64,000 nt of DNA from Pseudomonas monsensis (GCF_014268495.2 NZ_CP077087.1:2793501-2857500); one strand, 5' to 3'. Positions 1 through 11,277 are shown, counted from the stretch's first letter. Numbers and translations are program-made. Notes: generated by a model not told the origin, from the letters alone.

Positions 1-228
1 CAGCGGGCAACCGAACGCCTTGCTCAGGGTCGGCAGTTTTTCTTCGACGGGATTTGGCGAGAGCGGTGCTTGAGTGGCCGGGTCGACCGTACAGAACTGG
101 CCGCCGATGCCGTTGAGTTGCATGCCGACCATTTGCCCGTGACCGATGCTGCAGGCGAACACATTGAACAGGACGCAGCAATAGAGCATCCAGGCCAGCA
201 GTGAGCGATCGGAACGGGAGAATTTCAT
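1..228 (-). CDS. DUF2946 family protein, 3' end outside window
   Basis: A minus-strand frame opens at an ATG (226-228) and stays open to base 1, so about 76 N-terminal codons are visible and the C-terminus is missing. The product begins MKFSRSDRSLLAWMLYCCVL, with a hydrophobic segment at about residues 9-27, then GHGQMVGMQLNGIGGQFCT. This arrangement is typical of DUF2946 proteins, small exported or membrane-anchored proteins often found beside copper-responsive TonB receptors in pseudomonads. That copper link is family knowledge and cannot be tested here because the neighbouring gene lies outside. The start lies 94 bases from the divergent DUF3995 gene. Function is unknown. Confidence 0.7.
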   Translation of the reverse strand, partial: MKFSRSDRSLLAWMLYCCVLFNVFACSIGHGQMVGMQLNGIGGQFCTVDPATQAPLSPNPVEEKLPTLSKAFGCPL

Positions 229-322
229 GGGGCGGCACTTTACCGTACCGCTGATCGGTCGTGCACTTGAAAAAATGCCGACTAGGATGATTTGTTCAAG
301 TCTTTTGAAAGGACTCTCAAGC

Positions 323-763
323 ATGACCTTCGTATTGGCTCAGTGGCTGGTGACGATTTTTGCAATCATCAGCCTGGTGCATGTGTATTGGGCGTTGGGT
401 GGGCAGTGGGCGGCGGTAGCCGCAGTGCCACAGATTCCCGTGCAGGGGCTGGTGGCGACAGTACGACCGGCCTTCGAGCCTTCAGGCTGGATCACGCTGC
501 TGGTGGCGGCAGCGTTATTGGCGATTGCCGGCCTCATCTGCATGCGCGTCGGCTGGGGAATGCCGGCGGTGCATGACGGCTGGCTGCAATGGGTAATCAG
601 TGCAATTGCGCTGTTGATGTTTGCCCGGGCAATTGGCGATTCGAATCTGGTGGGCTTCTTCAAAGAGGTGAAGGATTCACGGTTTGCGCGACTGGATACG
701 TGGGTGTATTCGCCGTTGTGTCTGGCGCTAGGGGCGGGGTTGTTGGCGGTGGCCTGGGTTTGA
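323..763 (+). CDS. DUF3995 integral membrane protein
   Basis: This gene encodes 146 residues with four hydrophobic segments (about residues 1-25, 50-72, 87-104 and 120-145), matching the small four-helix DUF3995 family of the inner membrane. An upstream in-frame ATG exists at 227, but the internal ATG at 323 is preferred: it has a GAAAGGA ribosome site about ten bases upstream, and the product then begins directly with the first membrane helix (MTFVLAQWLVTIFAIISLVH). A conserved-looking GDSNLVGFFK motif sits between helices 3 and 4. No function is established for the family. It stands alone, divergent from DUF2946 and followed by a REP pair. Confidence 0.75.
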   Translation: MTFVLAQWLVTIFAIISLVHVYWALGGQWAAVAAVPQIPVQGLVATVRPAFEPSGWITLLVAAALLAIAGLICMRVGWGMPAVHDGWLQWVISAIALLMFARAIGDSNLVGFFKEVKDSRFARLDTWVYSPLCLALGAGLLAVAWV

Positions 764-792
764 GGTTTGAGGTTTTAGGTGATCTGGAAAGC

Positions 793-864
793 GCTATCGC
801 GAGCAGGTTCACTCCTACAGAGGAACGCATTCCAAGTGTAGTGGTGAGCCTGCTCGCGATAGCG
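793..864. repeat. REP-type inverted pair
   Basis: Two imperfectly inverted arms, GCTATCGCGAGCAGG at 793 and CCTGCTCGCGATAGC ending near 863, are separated by about 40 bases. It lies between the convergent ends of the DUF3995 gene and the mrp operon. The core matches the pair at 34111-34200, so these belong to one class of dispersed intergenic repeat. Confidence 0.85.
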
Positions 865-886
865 TCATTGCAGATAATACAAAGCT

Positions 887-1249
887 TCAGTTGCCGCTTT
901 CGGTGCGCCGGCTACTGACCTCGGCCGGCACATCATCCCCGGCCATGCGCTTGCGGAACAACGCCGCCCGCGCCAGCAGCAACGTGGTGACCGGTACGGT
1001 GATCGCCAACAGAACCGGAATCAGCCAGGCGTGCAGCACCGGCCCCGATTTCAATGCCGAAAAACAAATGATCGACGCCAATGCCACGCACCACGCTCCC
1101 AGCGTCGAGGCCAGGGCTGGCGGGTGCATGCGCTGAAAGTAATCCTTCATGCGCAATAATCCGCTCGCACCGATCAGCGCGAACACGCCGCTGAGCACCA
1201 GCAGGATCGCCACGGGGATCTCGACCCATAAAGACAAATCGGCATTCAT
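887..1249 (-). CDS. mrpG: Mrp-type Na+(K+)/H+ antiporter subunit G
   Basis: This is the last gene of the mrp operon, 120 residues. Three hydrophobic stretches (about residues 8-30, 45-63 and 70-92) and the GLLRMKDYFQRMHPPALASTLG segment are characteristic of MrpG/MnhG/PhaG. The subunit is part of the inner-membrane multisubunit complex that exchanges cytoplasmic Na+ or K+ for external protons. Its start overlaps the end of mrpF by four bases, showing translational coupling. The charged C-terminal tail (residues 100-120) is cytoplasmic by prediction. Nothing is unusual about its length. Confidence 0.9.
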   Translation of the reverse strand: MNADLSLWVEIPVAILLVLSGVFALIGASGLLRMKDYFQRMHPPALASTLGAWCVALASIICFSALKSGPVLHAWLIPVLLAITVPVTTLLLARAALFRKRMAGDDVPAEVSSRRTESGN

Positions 1250-1524
1250 TCGATCACCTCGCCACGCAGCAGGAATTTCGCCAGGGCAAACGAGCCGACG
1301 AAGCCGAACAGCGCAATCAGCAGCGCCGCTTCGAAGTAAGTGTCACTGGAATAACGAATGCCGAGGGTCAGCATCATCAGCATGGCGATGATGTACAAGT
1401 AGTCCAGGGCCAGTACTCGATCCTGCGCCGACGGCCCCTTGAACAGGCGCACCAGGGTCAAAACCATGGCCAGCGAGAACAGGAACAACGTCAGCAGAAT
1501 CGCGTTCGACAGTAACGGGCTCAT
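1246..1524 (-). CDS. mrpF: Mrp-type antiporter subunit F
   Basis: The product is 92 residues with three predicted membrane helices. The motif VRLFKGPSAQDRVLALD near residues 25-42 is the hallmark of the MrpF/MnhF family. It acts with the other Mrp subunits in sodium, alkali or bile-salt tolerance and pH homeostasis. The start codon overlaps the stop of mrpE and the stop overlaps the start of mrpG, each by four bases, so it is firmly inside the operon. Confidence 0.9.
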   Translation of the reverse strand: MSPLLSNAILLTLFLFSLAMVLTLVRLFKGPSAQDRVLALDYLYIIAMLMMLTLGIRYSSDTYFEAALLIALFGFVGSFALAKFLLRGEVIE

Positions 1525-2009
1525 TCGAAAATCTCCATCAGCGGCCGCTCGTAAGTGCGCTTGAAGTGCTCGATGAACTGCGCTTCGTCATCCAGATCCC
1601 ACACGTGCAGCAACAGAATGCTGCGATCCAGCGCCAGTTCTGACCACACGGTGCCGGGCACCACGGTGCAGATCATTGCCAGCGCCGCCAGGCCATGGGC
1701 ATCGCGCAAGTCCAGCGGCACCTTGATAAAACGTGAGCGGGGCGGGCGGCGACCGGCGTTGAGTACGCCCCAAGCAACGATCAGGTTGGACATGATCACG
1801 TCACGCCCGACCAGCAGGAACAGGCGCAGAATTGTCCCCGGACGGCGAACGCGTACTGGTTTCGGGCGCAACTTGCGCATCATCAATGGCGCGGCGAACC
1901 CCAGTATTGCGCCAAGCAACAGATTGCCCGGGCTGACCGACAGGTTCAGCGTCAGCCATAACACCCACAGGGCCAGTGACAGCAACGGTGCCGGGAAAAT
2001 GCGCTTCAT
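1521..2009 (-). CDS. mrpE: Mrp-type antiporter subunit E
   Basis: The product is 162 residues. It opens with a membrane helix pair (LLSLALWVLWLTLNLS, NLLLGAILGFAAPLM) and has the family's conserved central region with ARDVIMSNLIVAWGVL-like sequence (here GRDVIMSNLIVAWGVL) and the later CTVVPGTVW motif. MrpE is required for full activity or assembly of the antiporter complex in studied systems. It overlaps mrpD by four bases upstream and mrpF by four downstream. The two-helix N-terminus followed by a cytoplasmic domain is normal for the family. Confidence 0.9.
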   Translation of the reverse strand: MKRIFPAPLLSLALWVLWLTLNLSVSPGNLLLGAILGFAAPLMMRKLRPKPVRVRRPGTILRLFLLVGRDVIMSNLIVAWGVLNAGRRPPRSRFIKVPLDLRDAHGLAALAMICTVVPGTVWSELALDRSILLLHVWDLDDEAQFIEHFKRTYERPLMEIFE

Positions 2010-3685
2010 GGCTGCACCTCCAGCATCGCGGCTTTGGCTTCCGGGCTTGGCACGGCGCGGGTGCCGAGCACGGCCATCACGTATTGCTGCGGATTGTTCA
2101 GCGCGTCGGCGGTGGCCTGGGTGTAACGCAGCAGCGGTTCAGCCTTGAAGGTCAGGGCGATGCTCAACCCCAGCAGCAGGAAAATCGGTGCGCATTCGAG
2201 TTTGCGCAGCAGCGGCGACGGGCGCTCCTCGGGTGTCCAGAAGCGCTGGATGCCAAGGCGCGAGAACGCCATCAACGAGGCCAGCCCGGACAGGATCAAC
2301 AACGCCAGCAACGCCCACGCCGCATTGGAAATCGGTGCGCCCGTGCCCAGCCCCAGCGGATTGAGCAAGGCGCCGATCAGGTTGAGTTTGCCAATGAAAC
2401 CGGACAACGGTGGCATACCGATGATCAGCAGCGCGCAGGCAATGAAGCTCAGGCCGAGGAACGCCATGGTCCACGGGATGACCTGACCGACCACGGCTTT
2501 CTGCTCGTCATCGAGGTTGATGCCCTTGGGTGGCTGCAAGGACTCTTGCGGACGTGGCAGCAGTTCGCTTTCGTCTTCCAGCGGAATTTCGTTGGCCGAA
2601 CGCGAGCGCTCGATCAACTCGGCGAGCAGGAACAACGCGCTCAGCGCCAGGGTCGAGCTGACCAGATAGAACAGCGCGGCGCCGATCAGGTTCGGCTGGG
2701 CGAAACCCACCGCCGACAGCAGAATCCCCGCCGACACCAGAATGCTCAGGCTGGCCATGCGCTCCAGGCGTTGCGCGGCAAGTATCGCCAGTCCCGCGCA
2801 AGCCATGGTCGCCATGCCGCCGTAGATCAGCCAGTCGCCGCCGAAGAAGGCCGAGGCCCCGGCCTGGCCGGAAAAAAGCAGTGTCCACAGGCGTAGCAGG
2901 GTGTAGACGCCGACCTTGGTCATGATCGCGAACATGGCCGCCACCGGCGCACTGGCCGAGGAGTAGGCCGGCACCAGCCAGAAGTTCAACGGCCACATGC
3001 CTGCCTTGGCCAAAAACGCCACCGCGAGAATCCCCGCGCCAGCGTGCAGCAAGCCACGGTCGGCTTCCGATACCAGCGGAATTTTCAGCGCCAGATCGGC
3101 CATGTTCAATGTGCCGGTGACGCCGTAGATCAGCGCCGCGCCAATCAGGAACAACGACGAGGCGAGCAGGTTGATCGAGATGTAATGCAGCCCCGATGAC
3201 ACCCGTGCCCGGCCCGAGCCGTGAAGCAACAGGCCATAAGACGCGGCGAGCAACACTTCGAAGAACACGAACAGGTTGAACAGATCCGCCGTCAGGAATG
3301 CGCCGTACAGGCCCATCAATTGAATCTGGAACAGCGCGTGGAAACTCGAACCGGCGCCGTCCCAACGGGCCATGGCAAACAGCAGCGCGCTGACGCCGAT
3401 GATCCCGGTCAGCACCAGCATCAGTGCCGACAGGCGATCGACCACCAGCACAATGCCGAACGGTGCCTGCCAGTTGCCCGGCAGGTACACGCCGATGGAG
3501 CCGGGCACGCCGGTGGTCTGTGTCCATTGCAGCAGCATCACCGAAACGAACAGCCCGACGAGGCTGGAGAACAGGTTAATTTTCGCCTTCAGCGGTCGGT
3601 GTTTCTCGCCAAGCATCAGCATGATGGCGGCGGTCAGCAGCGGCAGCAGGATCGGCGCGGCGATCAGGTGAGTCATCGCCATCAT
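2006..3685 (-). CDS. mrpD: Mrp-type antiporter subunit D (proton-translocating)
   Basis: The 559-residue protein belongs to the NuoL/M/N-like proton-translocating family, with about 14 membrane helices. Key stretches are LFVFFEVLLAASYGLLLHG (with the functional Glu of helix 5, as in NuoM/MrpD) and FLAKAGMWPLNFWLVPAYSSASAPVAA (with the conserved helix-7 Lys). A hydrophilic insertion at roughly residues 360-400, rich in Glu and Arg, is common in proteobacterial MrpD. It forms one of the two ion-channel modules of the complex. The gene overlaps mrpC upstream and mrpE downstream by four bases. Confidence 0.93.
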   Translation of the reverse strand: MMAMTHLIAAPILLPLLTAAIMLMLGEKHRPLKAKINLFSSLVGLFVSVMLLQWTQTTGVPGSIGVYLPGNWQAPFGIVLVVDRLSALMLVLTGIIGVSALLFAMARWDGAGSSFHALFQIQLMGLYGAFLTADLFNLFVFFEVLLAASYGLLLHGSGRARVSSGLHYISINLLASSLFLIGAALIYGVTGTLNMADLALKIPLVSEADRGLLHAGAGILAVAFLAKAGMWPLNFWLVPAYSSASAPVAAMFAIMTKVGVYTLLRLWTLLFSGQAGASAFFGGDWLIYGGMATMACAGLAILAAQRLERMASLSILVSAGILLSAVGFAQPNLIGAALFYLVSSTLALSALFLLAELIERSRSANEIPLEDESELLPRPQESLQPPKGINLDDEQKAVVGQVIPWTMAFLGLSFIACALLIIGMPPLSGFIGKLNLIGALLNPLGLGTGAPISNAAWALLALLILSGLASLMAFSRLGIQRFWTPEERPSPLLRKLECAPIFLLLGLSIALTFKAEPLLRYTQATADALNNPQQYVMAVLGTRAVPSPEAKAAMLEVQP

Positions 3686-4025
3686 TCTTTAGGCTCCCGG
3701 CCGTCGACGTGGTCGGTACCGGTCAGGCCGCGCGAGGCCAACAGCACGACGAGGAACAGCGCGGTCATGGCGAAGCTGATGACGATCGCGGTGAGGACCA
3801 GTGCTTGCGGTAACGGGTCGGTGTAGTGCAGCAAGTCCTGGGTGACGCCGTCCTTGATCACCGGCTCCTTGCCGATGAACAGGCTGCCCATGCTGAAGAT
3901 GAACAGGTTGACCGCGTACGACAGCAGGCACAGGCCCATCACCACCTGGAATGTCCGTGGCCGCAGGATCAGCCAGACGCCAGACGCGGCGAGTACGCCG
4001 ATGGCGATTGCGATGACTTCTTCCA

Positions 4026-4026
<1 letters not shown>
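3682..4026 (-). CDS. mrpC: Mrp-type antiporter subunit C (NuoK-like)
   Basis: The product is 114 residues with three membrane helices. It has the NuoK-like signature GVWLILRPRTFQVVMGLCLLSYAVNLFIF and the later DPLPQALVLTAIVISFAMTA segment, both diagnostic of MrpC/MnhC. It is the small subunit next to the D module. Its ATG overlaps the mrpA stop by a single base (TGATG), so translation is coupled. The C-terminal tail after residue 98 is short and charged. Confidence 0.92.
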
Positions 4027-6944
<2,918 letters not shown>

Positions 6945-7091
6945 AGGCTTCTAATCTGCGGAAGTTTGTGAAGCATCATACGTGCCAGCTCCCTGATCAC
7001 CAAACGCCAGGATGTCTCAGAATCCTACAAAGTAGTCTCAAAATTTGTGTTTGGCGTTATTTCAGGCCAAGGGAAGGTGTGGCAGATGGCC

Positions 7092-7163
7092 CTTTCGCGA
7101 GCAAGCTCGCTCCCTCATTTTGAAATACATTCCAGTGTGGGAGCGAGCTTGCTCGCGAAAGCG
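7092..7163. repeat. REP-type inverted pair
   Basis: Arms CTTTCGCGAGCAAGCTCGC (from 7092) and GCGAGCTTGCTCGCGAAAG (ending near 7162) are inverted around a 25-base spacer. The core TTCGCGAGCA is shared with the pair at 26384-26475. It lies between the mrp promoter region and the end of the EamA gene, about 130 bases upstream of mrpA. Confidence 0.85.
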
Positions 7164-7191
7164 TTGGCGCAGGCGCTGAAGGTATTGCCGA

Positions 7192-8127
7192 TCAGCCCTG
7201 CGTTTCTCGCTGCAGCTCAACATCGGTTTCTGCGGCCTTACCCTTAGTCTTCAACTCACTGACAATCACCGCCGCGACAATCAATCCTGCGCCCACCAGC
7301 GCAATTGCCGGCAACCGCTCCCCGGCAATCCGCCCGACGATACCGGCCCACACGGGTTCACCGGCATAGATCAACGTGGCCCGAGTCGGCGAAACACTCT
7401 TCTGCGCCCAGTTCATCGCCACCTGAATCGCCGCACTGGCGGCGCCCAGTCCCAGCGCGGTGACCAGTAGGGTCCAGGAGAAATCCGGAAGCATCTCGCC
7501 GGTCGGCACCACCATCAGGAACGACAGCACCGACGTCGTCGCCAGTTGCACCACGGTCACGCGACGCACATCAACCTGACCGGCATAGGTGCTGATCAGA
7601 ATGATTTCGGCCGCAATGGCGATCGCGCTGATCAGCGTGACGATTTCACCGGAACTGAAATTCAACGAGGCGCCGGACGGCCCCGACAGCAGCATCAACC
7701 CGGTAAACGCCAGCATGATGCCGATGCTCGGCATCAGCCCCGGCCGCCGCCCGAGGACCAGCCATTGCAACAGCGGCACGAACGGCACGTACAACGCGGT
7801 GATGAACGCCGACTGACTGCTCGGGATTGTTTGCAAGCCGACCGTCTGCAAACCATAACCGAGCATGATCGCCACGCCGATGAAGGCGCCGGCCCGGAGT
7901 TCGAACAGGGTCAGTGCACGCAGATGCCGCCAGGAAAAGGCGGCGACAATGCACGCGGCCGCCGCAAAGCGCAGGCCGACGAAAAACATCGGGCCGCTGA
8001 CGGTCATGGCGTGCTGCACCAGCAGGAAAGTGCCGCCCCAGACCATGGTGATCAGCACCAGCACGCACTCGGCCTTGCTGAAGCGGGAGAAGCGAAGAGG
8101 GGGGGAAGAACCGTTCACTGTCGTCAT
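7192..8127 (-). CDS. EamA/DMT-family inner-membrane transporter
   Basis: The 311-residue product has ten hydrophobic segments in two homologous halves, the drug/metabolite transporter (EamA) layout. Recognisable pieces are LITMVWGGTFLLVQHAMTVSG at the first helix, SSQSAFITALYVPFVPL at the end of half one and LIYAGEPVWAGIVGRIAGERLP in half two. The reading frame extends upstream to 8220, but the ATG at 8125-8127 gives a normal N-terminus and leaves a promoter region. The substrate is unknown. The divergent HTH-cupin gene and the palindromic sites between them (8132-8220) suggest that this exporter is the regulator's target. Confidence 0.88.
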   Translation of the reverse strand: MTTVNGSSPPLRFSRFSKAECVLVLITMVWGGTFLLVQHAMTVSGPMFFVGLRFAAAACIVAAFSWRHLRALTLFELRAGAFIGVAIMLGYGLQTVGLQTIPSSQSAFITALYVPFVPLLQWLVLGRRPGLMPSIGIMLAFTGLMLLSGPSGASLNFSSGEIVTLISAIAIAAEIILISTYAGQVDVRRVTVVQLATTSVLSFLMVVPTGEMLPDFSWTLLVTALGLGAASAAIQVAMNWAQKSVSPTRATLIYAGEPVWAGIVGRIAGERLPAIALVGAGLIVAAVIVSELKTKGKAAETDVELQRETQG

Positions 8128-8171
8128 GACCTTGCGCACTGTAAAAAAGAGGACGCACAATGCGCCTAACG

Positions 8172-8191
8172 TTGCGCAGTATACTGCCCAA
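8172..8191. promoter_or_regulatory. 20-bp operator-like palindrome
   Basis: TTGCGCAGTATACTGCCCAA is a dyad with nine of ten positions matched, lying between the divergent EamA and HTH-cupin genes. It contains a TATACT stretch that could serve as a -10 element. A similar, weaker site is at 8201-8220, and a half-site TTGCGCACTGTA is at 8132-8143. The candidate ligand is the adjacent regulator; this is inference. Confidence 0.55.
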
Positions 8192-8200
8192 CCCCACCGA

Positions 8201-8220
8201 GTGAGCAATATAGTGCACAA
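8201..8220. promoter_or_regulatory. Second operator-like site overlapping the regulator start
   Basis: Read on the minus strand this is TTGTGCACTATATTGCTCAC, following the pattern TTGnGCAnTA/TAnTGCnCAA of the 8172 site, with seven of ten dyad positions matched. The centres of the two sites are 29 bases apart, about three helical turns, on the same face. It covers the proposed GTG start of the regulator, which would fit autorepression. Confidence 0.45.
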
Positions 8221-8776
8221 AGATTCCAGCCAAAGAACGTCCGTCCTTCAACACGTCAGCCAGAACGTTCGGCGTCTGCGTCACGCGGCGGACATGAGTC
8301 AGACGGCGTTGGCGGAAAAGTCCGGCGTCAGTCGGCGGATGCTGGTGGCGATCGAGGCCGGCGAGAAGAATGTCAGTCTGACCACTCTCGACCGGGTGGC
8401 TGAAGCCCTCGACGTGGCCTTCAGTGACTTGATCCAGGCGCCCGACGCCCGCGATCCGAGCCGCATCAATGAAGTGGCCTGGGCCGGCGTGATGCCGGGA
8501 AGCAAGGCCGTGCTGCTGTCCAAAGCCACCGCGACCCGTGAAGTCGAGCAATGGGAATGGTGCCTGCAACCCGGCGAGGTCTACCCCTCGCAACCGGACG
8601 CCGATGGCTGGAGCGAGCAGATTTATGTGTTCGAAGGCTGCCTGACACTGATGCTCGGTGAGCAACGGCAGCAGATCAACAAGGGTGAGTTTTTCATGTT
8701 TGCCAGCAACCAGCCGCACAGCTATCGCAATGACGGCGACGTAGCGGCGTGGTTTGTACGCAATGTGGTGATTTGA
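8213..8776 (+). CDS. XRE-family HTH regulator with C-terminal cupin
   Basis: The product is 187 residues. Residues 10-65 form an XRE helix-turn-helix (VRRLRHAADMSQTALAEKSGVSRRMLVAIEAGEKNVSLTTLDRVAEAL), and residues 110-185 a cupin fold (WSEQIYVFEGCLTLML, then GEFFMFASNQPHSYRN). Such HTH-cupin proteins sense small metabolites. No ATG lies at the expected place, so the GTG at 8213 is chosen (VHKDSSQRTSVLQHVSQNVRR); another GTG at 8201 would add four residues. The gene is divergent from an EamA exporter and its stop directly abuts the ATG of the FAD protein, suggesting one transcript. It probably binds the palindromes at 8172 and 8201. Confidence 0.87.
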   Translation: MHKDSSQRTSVLQHVSQNVRRLRHAADMSQTALAEKSGVSRRMLVAIEAGEKNVSLTTLDRVAEALDVAFSDLIQAPDARDPSRINEVAWAGVMPGSKAVLLSKATATREVEQWEWCLQPGEVYPSQPDADGWSEQIYVFEGCLTLMLGEQRQQINKGEFFMFASNQPHSYRNDGDVAAWFVRNVVI

Positions 8777-10171
8777 ATGACGCAGAGCGCGGATATCCTG
8801 ATCATCGGCGGCGGCCTCAGTGGCACGATGCTGGCGGTGCAACTGCTGCGCTTGCCAGGGCCGCGCAGCATCCTGATCGTCGAGCCGCGTGCGGAGCTTG
8901 GCCGGGGTGAAGCGTACAGCGCTGTCGAACCGGGCCATACGCTCAACGGTAACGCGGCGCGAATGAGCGTTGACCCGGACAATCCCGATGACCTGACCCA
9001 GTGGCTCAGCGCACATATTGCTGGCGGTGGCTGGCCGGAGTCTGCCGCGCAGGCCGTGCCGATCAGCGAGCTGTTTCCGCCGCGCGGGTTGTTTGGCGTG
9101 TATGTGCAACAGCGTCTGGCCGAGGCCCGGAGTATCGGTGCGCAACATGGCTCGAGCGTCGTGCACCTGTGCGCGGAGGTCGTCGATTTGCAGGCGGACG
9201 CCGACTCGGTGCAACTGACGTTGCATGACGGTCGACAGGTGAGCGGCGCCTTTGCGGTTCTGGCGACCGGCATGTTCCCGGCTGCGCGCACGCCGCAAAA
9301 GCACTCCAGCGGCCTCAATGCCGCCGCGCTCGATCCGTGGGACGTGAACGCCATGCGCTTGCTCGATCCACACTCGACCGTGCTGATCATCGGCTCTGGC
9401 CTGACCATGGTCGATGCCGTGGTGTCGCTGGAACAGGCCGGGCATCGTGGGCCGATCGAAGTGTTCTCCCGTCACGGGCTACTGCCCCATGTGCGGCGGC
9501 AACCGCCAGCGTGGACGGATTTCCTGGCTGCGGATTACAGCATTCGTACGCCGCGACAGCTGTTGCGCGAACTGCGTCGACATTGTCGGGATGCCATCGC
9601 CCAGGGCGTTGACTGGCAGGCACCACTGGACACGGTTCGCGCTCACATTGCACGTTTGTGGAGTCAGGCGACTGACGTGCAACGTCGACAATTCGTACGG
9701 CATGTGCGGCCGTGGTGGGAAAGTCATCACCATCGTTCGCCGCCGCTGAGTGCCGAGTTGGTTGAGCGGTTGCGTGGTGAAGGGCGTTTACGGATTCAAG
9801 CCGCATCGTTCAAGGGGCTTGAGCCGACTGCGAACGCCGGGGTGAGTATTCGTATCCGGCGTCGTGGCGAAACTGAAACCTGTGCGGTGCAGGGTGCGGC
9901 GCTGATCAACTCCAGTGGCATCGAGTATGACTGGCGGCGGGTGGCACGACCGCTGCCGCAGCAACTGCTGGCACGTGGGCTGGTGCAGCCGGGGCCGTTG
10001 GCGTTGGGGATTGCGGCGGCAACAGATGGCGCGGTGCTGGACGCAGAGGGGGACAAGGCGCGTCGTCTGTTCGCCATGGGGCCGCCGTTGCGGGGGATGT
10101 GGTGGGAGAGCACGGCGGTGACGGATGTGGCGTCGCAGGCCAAGGCGTTGGCGGCGCGTCTGGTGATTTGA
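8777..10171 (+). CDS. FAD/NAD(P)-binding oxidoreductase (NAD_binding_9 type)
   Basis: The product is 464 residues. The N-terminal dinucleotide motif is ADILIIGGGLSGTMLAVQLL (residues 5-24), followed by an acidic strand end (LIVEPRAELGRGEAYS). The block HTLNGNAARMSVDPDNPDDLTQWL and a second GxGxxxxD site (IIGSGLTMVDAVVSLE near residue 203) are typical of the NAD_binding_9 group. The reaction is unknown; members are soluble flavoproteins of uncertain substrate, some annotated as hydroxylases. The ATG follows the regulator's TGA without a gap (TGAATG). A REP pair follows the stop. A role with the EamA exporter is inferred from context only. Confidence 0.8.
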   Translation: MTQSADILIIGGGLSGTMLAVQLLRLPGPRSILIVEPRAELGRGEAYSAVEPGHTLNGNAARMSVDPDNPDDLTQWLSAHIAGGGWPESAAQAVPISELFPPRGLFGVYVQQRLAEARSIGAQHGSSVVHLCAEVVDLQADADSVQLTLHDGRQVSGAFAVLATGMFPAARTPQKHSSGLNAAALDPWDVNAMRLLDPHSTVLIIGSGLTMVDAVVSLEQAGHRGPIEVFSRHGLLPHVRRQPPAWTDFLAADYSIRTPRQLLRELRRHCRDAIAQGVDWQAPLDTVRAHIARLWSQATDVQRRQFVRHVRPWWESHHHRSPPLSAELVERLRGEGRLRIQAASFKGLEPTANAGVSIRIRRRGETETCAVQGAALINSSGIEYDWRRVARPLPQQLLARGLVQPGPLALGIAAATDGAVLDAEGDKARRLFAMGPPLRGMWWESTAVTDVASQAKALAARLVI

Positions 10172-10185
10172 GCTCGTTCGCTTAC

Positions 10186-10288
10186 GGCCCCATCGCTGGC
10201 AAGCCAGCTGCCACAGGGGCCGAGGTAGGGCGACAATTTTGCTGGCACTGCGCAATCTGTGGGAGCCTGGCTTGCCAGCGATGGGGCC
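10186..10288. repeat. REP-type inverted pair
   Basis: Arms GGCCCCATCGCTGGCAAGCC (10186) and GGCTTGCCAGCGATGGGGCC (ending 10288) are nearly perfect inversions. The stem can be extended with CTGCCACAG/CTGTGGGAG. It sits between the convergent ends of the FAD oxidoreductase and the solute-binding protein. The core is the same class as 52393-52486. Confidence 0.88.
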
Positions 10289-10302
10289 CGCTCAACCGAT
10301 GA

Positions 10303-11037
10303 TCATCTCGGCAGTGCCCCCACCAGCCAGCGCTGGCGAATCTGCTCAAGGCGGCCATCGGCGCGCAAGCTGTCCAGCGCCCGCTGCCAACGCGCAACCT
10401 GACGCGGGTCGGTTTGCAGCGAGAAGGCGATGTAAGTGTCCTGTTTCATCAACGGGATCTGGTACTGCAAGCGCCCGGGCTCCATGCCCTGTTCGCGGGC
10501 AAGGGACGCAAAGGACAGCGTGTCAGTCACCACGAAGTCGGTACGCCCCAGGCTGAACAGCCGCATCATTTGCTCCGGGGTTTCCACGCCATAGAGATTG
10601 TTCAGGTCCTGCTTCTGCAAATAGCTGTAGACCAGCCACTTGCGCGGCACGGTGATGCGGCCCGCCCGGTCGGCCTCGTGCAGGCTGCGTACACGCGGTT
10701 GGCGAGTGTCCTGCGCATAGAGCGCAGTCTCCACTTCGATCAGCGGCCCGACCCACTGGTAGCGATTGTCGCGTTCGTCGGTGCGCAATACGGTGAAGAC
10801 GCCGGTGTCCGGGGTGTCGCTAGCCATACGCAGCGCGCGGAGCAGCGGGACTTGTTGGAGATGGATCTGATCACCGGTTGTTTTAGCCAGTGCGCGCACG
10901 ATATCTACGCCAAAGCCGACTAACTGCTCGCCTTGTTGAAAATGCAGAGGCGGGTGGTAGTCGGTGAGCAATTGCAGATCCGCCGCATTGGCCGTCTGAG
11001 CCAACATTGAAAGCAAATATGCGGCAATCCGTTTCAT
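10303..11037 (-). CDS. Periplasmic solute-binding protein, SBP_bac_3 type
   Basis: The product is 244 residues. A signal peptide of about 19 residues (MKRIAAYLLSMLAQTANAA) is followed by LQLLTDYHPPLHFQQGEQLVGFGVDIVRAL, the start of the family 3 amino-acid-binding fold. At its end comes KQDTYIAFSLQTDPRQVARWQRALDSLRADGRLEQI, also family-typical. No permease or ATPase gene is adjacent, so it may be an orphan binding protein or sensor-like protein, as many pseudomonads have. Missing transport partners make substrate prediction unsafe; amino acids or related amines are likely. A REP pair lies on each side. Confidence 0.82.
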   Translation of the reverse strand: MKRIAAYLLSMLAQTANAADLQLLTDYHPPLHFQQGEQLVGFGVDIVRALAKTTGDQIHLQQVPLLRALRMASDTPDTGVFTVLRTDERDNRYQWVGPLIEVETALYAQDTRQPRVRSLHEADRAGRITVPRKWLVYSYLQKQDLNNLYGVETPEQMMRLFSLGRTDFVVTDTLSFASLAREQGMEPGRLQYQIPLMKQDTYIAFSLQTDPRQVARWQRALDSLRADGRLEQIRQRWLVGALPR

Positions 11038-11163
11038 GACTCGTCCCTGAAAAATTGATCGCGAAGCTTAGTACGGGCCGAGGCTGGCTGTCGTGAGGAA
11101 AGTACGGGGCTTTTGTGTCAGAAATAAAGGCGGATTGGCAGCGTCGGGTTCACCCTTAAACAA

Positions 11164-11255
11164 CTGTGGGAGTCCGCCTGCTGGCGATAGCGGATTATCA
11201 GTCAACAATGATGTTGAATCTGATGACCCTATCGCCAGCAGGCGGGCTCCCACAG
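11164..11255. repeat. REP-type inverted pair
   Basis: Arms CTGTGGGAGTCCGCCTGCTG (11164) and CAGCAGGCGGGCTCCCACAG (ending 11255) enclose about 50 bases. This class has the core GCCTGCTGGCGATAG, different from its neighbours. It lies in the 240-base gap between ppnN and the solute-binding protein. Confidence 0.88.
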
Positions 11256-11277
11256 GGAGTCGCATCAGCGGTGAGGG

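Noticed and set aside
7646..9475. Open frame of 609 codons on the minus strand
   Set aside because: It crosses the HTH-cupin and FAD genes on the other strand and part of the EamA gene in another frame; it has no family features.
10186..10288. Possible CRISPR repeat unit
   Set aside because: The repeated arms here and in the other REP pairs are inverted and single, with no regular direct-repeat array and no cas genes.
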